Shown piece by piece: positions 55,952-64,000 of a stretch of 64,000 bases of DNA. The DNA comes from Cynocephalus volans (taxonomy: Eukaryota; Chordata; Mammalia; Dermoptera; Cynocephalidae): contig NC_084478.1 of assembly GCF_027409185.1 (NCBI RefSeq), positions 83,001,624 to 83,065,623 of the forward strand, in the 5' to 3' direction. Both the position numbers and the translations under genes were made by a program. The notes below the pieces were generated by a model that ran no database searches, was not told where the DNA came from, and saw only the letters and a program-made list of their open reading frames with translations. Positions within the stretch are counted from its first letter, which is position 1, and every line of letters begins with the position of its first letter.

Positions 55952-58797
55952 GGGACCCAGCAACGTTCAACTACTGGAAGCCTCACAAAGCAAATATTCT
56001 ACCATATTTTAGGGATTTTTTGCTGTGAACATGGGAGCTCTTTTTGGGAAGTAACAGTTTGTATACACATAACCATGAATATAGTACAACTTCAACTTCT
56101 GAAAAGAGAAAGGAGAAAAGGGAGGGCTAAGCATGAAATTGAAAATAGAAACCTGTGGTCTGGAGAGGGTCTCAAGAGTGATCCCTTTGTTGAGTGATGC
56201 ATTGTAAAGCTGAGATGAAGAGAGGCCGTACTGTTACTTTCCTTTTCTTCTCCCTCATGAGAAGTCTGCTACCAGCTCTTCGTGAGGAACAAATATAAAG
56301 CAACTCCAACAGGAGGGGATGGGCTGTCTGAGGGCTTGATCACTTTAACACAAAGGTTCTTAAACCTTTGTTGGGATATTGACTACTTTGAAGAATATAA
56401 TGGAAGCCATGGATCCTCCTCCCAACAAAATGTACTCAAAAGAGAAATGTCTGCATACAATGTCAGAGGGTTCACACTCTTCTCCTAAGCTTTACCTTCC
56501 AAGTTCTTAGGGACATCTCTCTGCTTCAATTTCCATCACTCTTCCCCAACAGCACAGAGAAAGCCTACAATATGGCTACTAAAGTGGATGTATCCTGACC
56601 CTAAAATGATTTTACCAAGTGGTTTTGTTACTCTCCCATTGATATGAGCCTTCTGTTTACCCTTTATCCTAAAAGCTGAATTAGATAATGTGTCTTGTGC
56701 TGGTTAATCAATGTGTGTTTTAAAAATACTGTTCCTGTTTTTTTGTTTTTGTTTTCAAAGGGCAGCACTAACTCACTCCTCTACTCAGAGGCTTAGAAGC
56801 CAAAGTACATTTATGTAAAACAGTCAACTGGAAGCTTATAACATGTAATAAACTTAGGTCAAGGTCAGGGGAAAATCTGGATCCTAAAGAAATATTTTTA
56901 TGCTACTTCAAACTGACCAGCCTGTTACCGTTTCAGAAAGTTAAGAGACTCTAGCATTGCTAAGGGCCAGCAGATCCCACAGCTGTCCTCACCCGGAATT
57001 GCCGTTCATTCTCCCACACCTGAAATGGGACAGACCCAAAAGGGGTAAATAGATATCATATAGCAAGATGTCAGGTATAGGGCAAGCACTCAATAAAGGA
57101 AGTGATCACGTGGATCCCACCACTCTTCTAAGGCTCATATTACTATCCCAGTACAGTGTCTATCCTCTAGCATTTGCACAGTTGTCATGTGCCAACCTCC
57201 AGGACATTCTTCACAGTCACTGAAGCCTTTTTTACCTGACCCAGCGTTCATTTCCAGATTCTACTATAATCCTGGGTAACTTCAATGTCCATGTAAATGA
57301 CCATCTGACGTCCTAGCTTCACATGTTTCTTGACCACTTCACTTTTGAAATCTTAATGCTCCAAAATCCACTCTCTGATTACAGGTCTTCATTATTGTTT
57401 TCTAACTACTCAACATCCATCTTTTCATATTAAAGCCTCTTTTTGTGCCCAGACTGAGCCCACTCCTGAGTTTGCTTCCTTCCATGTCCAGTCTGGATTC
57501 TCAAATCCATTTCTGTGTAACTCCTTTCTTGCTAGCTGTCTACCCTTCATCCAATCAAGGCAACCAAATGGTACTTGTGACAATGGCCCAAAACTACTGT
57601 TCTCTTGAGTTTCTAATCCACTTTCGAACTCATTTCTCACTTTGATGTACTGTAAGTTCTCCTGTTAATGACCCCATTCCAGCCTTTTGGCCTGGATATT
57701 CTTTAGGAACTCTGGTTCATACCCAGCCCTCCAGTCTTCCTGTTCCAGCAGCTTCATGTCCATAATCCTGTCCCTGGTCAGCTTCCTCTGCAATTATGAA
57801 TTTTCACCACCCTTGTCAAGTTTTCTTCCTTACTCCTACCCCTATCTCTATGCTCCAATGAAGAGGTTCTTCCTTTCATCTAAGGCTAACCTAGACCATA
57901 GGTTTCACCCTTCCCCCCCCCACCTGCATCATCCTTCAAGATCTTATTCCATCTGTTATCATCTTTTTTCCACGACTCCCTTCTCAGTTCATTTTGCCCC
58001 ACAGTCTGCAAACTCACTCAATTTTCTTCCATATTAAAAGGGTACTTCTATGACTCATTGTAGGGCCCTGAAGGAGTGTTTTAAAATGTATTCTGGTTGT
58101 CACATCACAAACAGAAAGGCTTCTCATGAAACAATAATGATTTAGCACACTAAATAAGAAAAAGGAAATGAGCCTGGTGAGTGGTGAACAGGAAAGTGGA
58201 GGCCTACCTTTCAATGCAGGTAAGGAGATACCTGGAATAAAGTTGAAAGGGAAAAGCTGAATACCAACCACAGGAACAAACCCCAGACTGTGAGGATGAG
58301 GTTCCTGCTCAGGCAATGATCACTCTGGTCCCACCCAGGGAGCAACTAGCAGTAATTACAGTAGCAGCTGCAGCCATGCAACATCTGCAAGTAGCCAAGA
58401 CTAAAATGCAGGCATAAAAATGGAGTATTTCATAGAAAACACATCAAATATGACATGAGACACTTATGCTGCTACTCCCCCTTCTTCCACCCTCAGCAGA
58501 CATCACTAATTAGTTATAACTATCTTTCACAGAGATGACACCTGGCTTCAGAATCCTTTTTATAAAACATAATCAAGGCAGGCATTATCAATCAGTTGGA
58601 GGTGGTACTTGAGATGAAGTGTATTTGCTATCATTGCACTACACAGATAAGTCCTCAGCACAAGAATTAGAAGACAGGAGTAAGCTTCAGGAGTAAGCAT
58701 TCTGAAGAGAGCTTGGACGTTGTAGGCAACCGGCGGGGACAAGCTGAGCCCAGGTAGATCACAGAGCAGGCACCCAATTAATGTCTGTTGATGATTC
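55952..58797. other. Intergenic sequence; weak L2-like part at 57150-58000
   Basis: Mostly unrecognised. 57270-57345 reads like the L2 endonuclease C-terminal region ('ctgggtaacttcaatgtcca', 'catgtttcttgaccacttc'), in plus orientation, strongly decayed. No convincing gene. Confidence 0.4.
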
Positions 58798-58990
58798 ATT
58801 TTTTCATTCAACAAACATTTAATGAGGCCTACAATGTGCACCGGATTAGGCACTGTGAATACAAAGATGAATAAGGCACCGTCCTTGCCCTTAAGGAATT
58901 TAGAGTCTGGTAGACGAGAGCCATAGACACGGACAATGATAATACAACCTGATAAGTGCTAGGACACTTAGCAGGTTGTATTATATCCAT
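58795..58990. mobile_element. L2 3'-end remnant
   Basis: 'cattcaacaaacatttaatg' followed by 'gcactgtgaatacaaagatg' is the standard L2 3' pattern, here diverged. Confidence 0.7.
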
Positions 58991-59119
58991 CCGAGTAGGA
59001 TTTCTTCAGAGGAGCACCACTCCAAGTTGCTGCTGGATCCATGAAGTCCTCCCAGGCATCAGGATCTGCTGTTGTTTCTGTCACGTGGTGAATGTCCCAA
59101 GAACTAACAATAATAGCTT

Positions 59120-59300
59120 TAATTTATAGACTGCCTATGACACACACTTTACAAATATCTTCATGGAAACCCTGAAAATTAATTATTATATTAGATGAAG
59201 AAACTGAGGTTCAATGAGGTTAAATAACATGTCTTAGATCGCATAGCTAATAAGCAGTTGTTTAGGTTTCAAATCTAGATTTGACAAACTCCAAAGCATT
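59120..59300. mobile_element. MIR SINE remnant
   Basis: 'gatgaagaaactgaggttca', 'gaggttaaataacatg' and 'agctaataagca' form the MIR core and 3' part. Confidence 0.85.
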
Positions 59301-59609
59301 TTGCTTTGTTTTTAGGATAACATTTATTCAGGTACAACACAAAAACTTTTCAACTGCTTTCTATTTTGAACTAACAGCAAAGGCAATAGATTAATGATCA
59401 GAGCATGAACTAAAGGCTTCATCTGGTTTCCAACTCTACTTGGAAAAGAGAGAAAAAAAAAAAAGGTGAGGTGACTTCATACTAGCTTATTATTGAAAAC
59501 CTTGAGGTCAGTTTTTCTCTTTCTCAACCCTAACATCATCACTGACCACTCAAAATGTAAGTACCTCTAGTCAAATGTCTTCTTTTAATCCTTGTCATAG
59601 TCAACACCA

Positions 59610-59865
59610 TTATCAGCAACAACTATAGTTGATATAGCACTTAGCATATTCCAGGCCAGTTCTAAGCAATTTACATAAATAGTCCCATTAAGTCCTTGAA
59701 TTTCACTTCCCCCCAAAAATCTCTGAAAACAAATATTATTCCTATTTTACATAAGAGTAAACAAAGTCCCAGAAAGGTGAAGAGTCATGCTCAAAACCAC
59801 ATTGGTAAGTGTGAGATCAGATTTGAGCACAGGCTATCTAGTCCTGAGGCCCAGACTCTCACTAC
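59610..59865. mobile_element. MIR SINE remnant
   Basis: Nearly complete MIR outline: 'tttacataagagtaaacaaa', 'agaaaggtgaagagtcatgc', 'ccacattggtaagtgtgag', with a conserved start near 59615. Confidence 0.78.
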
Positions 59866-60639
59866 ATGGATTTGCTGCACTTCTCAGAGCTTCCTTTCCA
59901 AACTCTTCCTCTTCCTACTGCACTCCTGGATGGCAAGTTATATAAGGCCCTCTGAAAAATCCTGTTCTACTTAAATATAATCTCCTCACTAATCATTCTG
60001 GTCATAGAAAGCCATTCTCTGAATCCCAAAGGTCAATACTCTGAGTGGAAAATTTCCCAAAAAACATTGAGTTTATATTGCTTTGAGAAAATAAACAATG
60101 GGTATATTTAGATTTTAATTACTGAATATATTATTTACTTGTAGGTATAGCCATAAACATTTTAAGATTCCCTAAGTAAAATAATTAAGACAATAATAAC
60201 TAAAGCTATTTATTTCTCAAGTGGGTCTTAGATATAAAAGCTTCCATTTTTTGTTAAAAAAACAAACAAACAAAAAACCCTTGGGAAACATGCGACAGTG
60301 AGAGAGTAGGCCTGCTACTGATGAGAAGAACCAGGAGCTTAGCAATACTATAAAAGGCCTACTGTTGTTCAAATGTCTCCCTGAGAATCAACATTTCATA
60401 TACAGCTGTTCCCAGAAAAGAATCCTGCACAATCTGTGCAGCCAAGCTATGGTCCAAAAGGAACTGACAGCAACATCCATCCAAAGAACATGAGAGGATT
60501 TTTCATCAAGGCCAGGAGTGGGAATATTGGGATGTACATTTGCCAAAGTCAGAATGCCTTGACTTTTTCGTCTTCACCATCCTAGTTTTCCCTTAATTTC
60601 TATTTTGTCTATATTTTTTATAACCTCTTATTTAAGAGG
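59866..60639. other. Unassigned intergenic sequence
   Basis: Nothing recognised apart from a short (aaac) run near 60258-60275. Confidence 0.4.
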
Positions 60640-61150
60640 TTATCACCCTTCCTTCTAACTCATCTCCCCATCCAGATTTGAAAACCTTCTTGAACAAATT
60701 CCACACTACTGTCAGAGTGATCATCAAAAGCATCCCCTTTTGAGAACACTTGTAATGAAATACAAATTCTATAGCATACTATATAAGGACCTATTATATT
60801 TCCAGCCTAATTTCATGAACTACATATTATTCTACTCATTATTCTATTTCCAATGTCTATGCTTTTTCTTAGAAAGTCCTTCTCTGTTTTCTGCCTAATT
60901 AATCTTTACTTCTTTTAAGGTTCAACTCACACAGTTACTCTGACTCCTGGCATCTCCAGACTCATTAAAATGATTTCTGAACCCCACAGTACCTGGTACA
61001 TATCTCCATTGTAGAGCATACCATTCTGTTGTAATTATCTGTGTACATGTCAATCTCTCTCAGACTGAGAACTCCTTGAGGGCAGGAACTGTGTCTAATT
61101 CATCTCCATATCCCCATTACCCAGCACTGTGCCTGGCAGCTCAAAAGACA
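60640..61150. mobile_element. L2 remnant
   Basis: 'gaactccttgagggcaggaa', 'ctgtgtctaattcatctcc' and 'cccagcactgtgcctggca' are the L2 3' end. The preceding 400 bp are consistent with older L2. Confidence 0.75.
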
Positions 61151-63059
61151 GCAGAGAAGAGAGAAGCTATAGATGCAGGAGAGAGTAAAGCAGTACTCTT
61201 AAGTAGCAGTACAATACAAATATGATGAATGAGTTGAAACTGTAGAAAAACACATCTGAGATCAATATTGTAAAGAGGTTTCAAAAGAAGAGACAAGCTG
61301 ACTCAAGGAGTTCCCCATCACCAAGTGAAGTTATTCAGAAGTTAAAAGACCATTTGTTTGGTATGTTATGAATGGGCTTGAATTGGTGTCAGATTAAAAG
61401 AACCTATGTGGGATAGATTTTTAAGGTCCTTCTACCTTGAGGTTCTAAATGTACAATCTGTACTATAATCGAAAGAGCCATCACTCTGAGCCTATGTCAC
61501 AGACCCATGAATAAACGGTGGCTCCCACAGTTGTGGACAAGGGCTGAGGACTCATTCTCATCCATACTGAAATGACTGCAAATCTGGTAGTCCTCTTCCC
61601 AGTTGACCCTTGGACTGGGAGCAGGAAATACTTTAAATACTTTCAAGGCCAACAAGAAGGCCCTCATGACCTAAAATATCTTCTAAAGCCTGCTAACTAA
61701 CGCTTTAAATTCCCCCTTAAAACTTTAGTGCCCTTGATTAATGTTTGCTAAAGTGTCACTTAATCTAATGTGGTGAACTAGTATCAGTCAAGTTTGTACT
61801 ACATGGTGGATACAAGGAATGCTGCCCCATATCCCTTGAGATCTACTTCAACCTTCCCCTTCTACCAAAACAAATCAAAGAATGCCTACAAAATATTCAT
61901 ATTTTTAACTCTGGTATTCAGTTTCCCCAATTTCAAAATATGAAAGTTGCACTGAATAATCTCCTAGATCCCTTTTACCCCAGATAGTCCAAAGAATTTC
62001 TGAGCCTGTTCTCTACCTATAAATTAGACACAATCTTCTACATATTACACCAGATTGTTATAAGGGTCAAATAAAACCATTCTTTTAAGTCTTCGAGAAA
62101 CAATAAAGTGCTATATGAATTTAAAGAATTACTATTGGAGATTGAGCTATATGGAAGGAGAGAGGCAAAAGAAGTATGGTCTGCCTTTAATTAGATAAGT
62201 CACCTTCGGAAACTTACTCTGTCTCTCTGGGATGCCTCAGAGGGTTGTGGTGATGATTAAATGAAAACATGTGAAGCAGGCACACAATAAAAGTTTCATT
62301 TGCCAACTGAGGCCTTCACAGGATCTCAGGAATAAAAGTGACTCTCAAGTGCATGTATTTTAACCTCTCGTTCCATGCAGGGAGATTCTAAAATTCCATC
62401 CCAAGTGGTCATACAAGCCTCTTGGTATCACTTTCAAGAGTCCATTCATCTTTGGACAGTTCTTAAATCTTCTCCTCCATTAATTAGAACTGCCTTCAAA
62501 AACAGCAAAACCCAACTGTCCCTGACCCTATAAGAGACTGGAAAACAGACCACCAAACTCTTTTTGGAATTCTCTCCTACAATCTAAACTGCTCTAATTC
62601 CTATGATGCTTCTCATTGGCTCTAAGTTCAGATCCCTCTCTGTATTCTGGATGTTATCCTCTAACTCCCTCTCAGAGAGTTGCTCTTAGAATTGAAACAA
62701 AACCATCAAATAAGACAGAATTCTTACCTCCCTGGATCTAAATATTTTCCCAGTAAGAACACAACCAGTTAGCTCTATATTGGAGGGTTTGAAGGTCTTC
62801 AACTGGTACAAATCCTGGAAACAATGAGTACTAAGTCTTTAGAAGCTTGCAGGATGGAGGAAGCACTTCTAAATGGGAAAGGGGATGGTCGAAAGGATGC
62901 TGACATCACTAAAAACAAATGGCTTACTATGTAATTTTCCTAATATTAGCTTGCACCTCTGCACTTACCCAAACCAGGGATATAAAACATTATAAATAAT
63001 GCTGGCTCCGAGGGACATTTGGAATAAATGGTGACATCAAATCCAAAACACATTTTGAA
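61151..63059. other. Unassigned intergenic sequence with one MIR fragment
   Basis: 62165-62290 is a MIR-like piece ('ggttgtggtgatgattaaat'). The remainder holds no gene or repeat I can support. Confidence 0.45.
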
Positions 63060-64000
63060 TGACCTACACTGTTGGTCCCTTGTCTTTGCAGATGATATCT
63101 TCTGTATTTTTCCCACCAAAATTGTAGTTCCTAAGATATCTATTTCCTTCAGAAACTAGAAAAGATTGAAGGTAATAAATGAAATACACACATATAAATA
63201 GTGAAGACCTGAAGAAAAGAAGAGACACACCACATTACTGTATGGGAAAATTATAAAAAATGATAGCTCTCCCAAAGTTAATCTATAAATTCAATGCCAC
63301 TCCAGTTGAAATTTCAATGATATTTGCGGCAGACACTTGACAAGCTATTATGAAAGTTCACATAGAAAAATAACTACAAGAAGAAGATAACAAAGAATTT
63401 TGGAAAAAATAAAGAATGAGGGATTTGTTCTACTAGATAAAGTTTTTATTAAAAACTAGGTATGTAAAAAAGGACGGCAGCCACATTGTCTTATTGCAAA
63501 GCAATAAAACCATAATTTTTTTTTTTAGGAAAAAAAAAGTTCAAAGCAGAATTATTCAACATGAAGCATCATACTAAATAAATATTGGGTCAAAAAGAGA
63601 AATGTGAATTATAACCAAACATATTTTATAAACTACAAAACAAGAACACTGCTTATGAGATTCAGCCAATACCATATATAGCCTTAAGTTCTCTTATTAT
63701 AAACTAATGTAAAAGAATTACTCTCAGTAATGATAAACATAATGGAAGTCACAAAAGAGAAGAAAAAAAGGCAGAAAGAATATGTGAATAAATAATGGCC
63801 CCCCAAAATCCCAAATTTGATAAAAAATATTAATCAATACATGCAAGAAGATCAACATATGCCAAAAAGGATAAACTTAAAGACATTCAAATCTAGATAT
63901 AATAGTAAAATTATCAAAGCCAAAGACTTCAGAAAGAGAATCTTGAAGGCAGCAAGAGAAAAACAGATCACGTTTAATTGATCTTCAATAAGATAAAAAC
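63060..64000 (+). mobile_element. Old L1 sequence running off the right edge
   Basis: 63290-63480 reads as RT/ORF2 thumb sequence ('taaattcaatgccactccag', 'caaagaattttggaaaa'). 63770-64000 reads as ORF1-like ('cccaaatttgataaaaaata', 'cttgaaggcagcaagagaa'), so at least two pieces are joined. Confidence 0.7.

Noticed and set aside
57687..58037. 116-codon Ser/Pro-rich frame
   Set aside because: C/T-biased old intergenic or L2-like DNA; no domain, no signal of conservation visible.

Overview
This is a stretch of eukaryotic, evidently placental-mammal, nuclear DNA with no intact cellular protein-coding gene. It is a nested record of retroelement insertions: three sizeable endogenous retroviruses (ERVs), several solo LTRs, many LINE-1 (L1) fragments, one nearly full-length L1, tRNA-derived SINEs, MaLR-type LTRs, old MIR and L2 remnants, a processed pseudogene of EIF2S2, and a second cellular gene relic whose C-terminus looks like TMEM123 (porimin). 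The SINEs help most with the host. Both forms are tRNA-like: a monomer with A and B boxes, and a dimer whose first half carries an anticodon arm that reads as tRNA-Ile (GAU). That matches my knowledge of the CYN SINEs of colugos (Dermoptera). I favour a colugo, but similar tRNA SINEs occur elsewhere (for example in some bats), so this is an inference.

Layout. 1-942: 3' end of a retrovirus with an open env transmembrane frame and a betaretrovirus-like LTR. 943-4260: a diverged tandem array (about 330 bp half-units in dimers of about 650 bp) split by a solo LTR. 4261-5051: unassigned sequence with a short antisense ORF that could be a terminal-exon remnant. 5052-11889: a gammaretrovirus-like ERV with two 340 bp LTRs, gag, pro, pol and a shrunken env. 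11931-17938: a second class I ERV on the minus strand, truncated at integrase. 18150-26700: mostly antisense L1, with SINEs and the EIF2S2 pseudogene (itself hit by an LTR). 26700-30650: quieter AT-rich DNA with a MIR, a SINE and the TMEM123-like relic. 30690-47095: a dense pile of L1 pieces in both orientations with SINEs and a MaLR LTR. 47588-53427: L1 with 13-15 bp target-site duplications, interrupted by a young SINE and carrying extra 3' sequence. 53443-64000: TE-poor old intergenic DNA with a MaLR LTR, L2 and MIR remnants, and L1 at the right edge.

Nothing here works as a system with co-operating genes. The value of the window is the insertion chronology (target-site duplications give a clear order in several nests), the two L1 5' regions made of tandem GC-rich monomers, the SINE subfamily with a rebuilt anticodon arm, the apparent env/LTR mosaic at the left edge, and the unexplained dimeric array beside it. 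I saw no CRISPR array, operon, origin or other prokaryotic feature.
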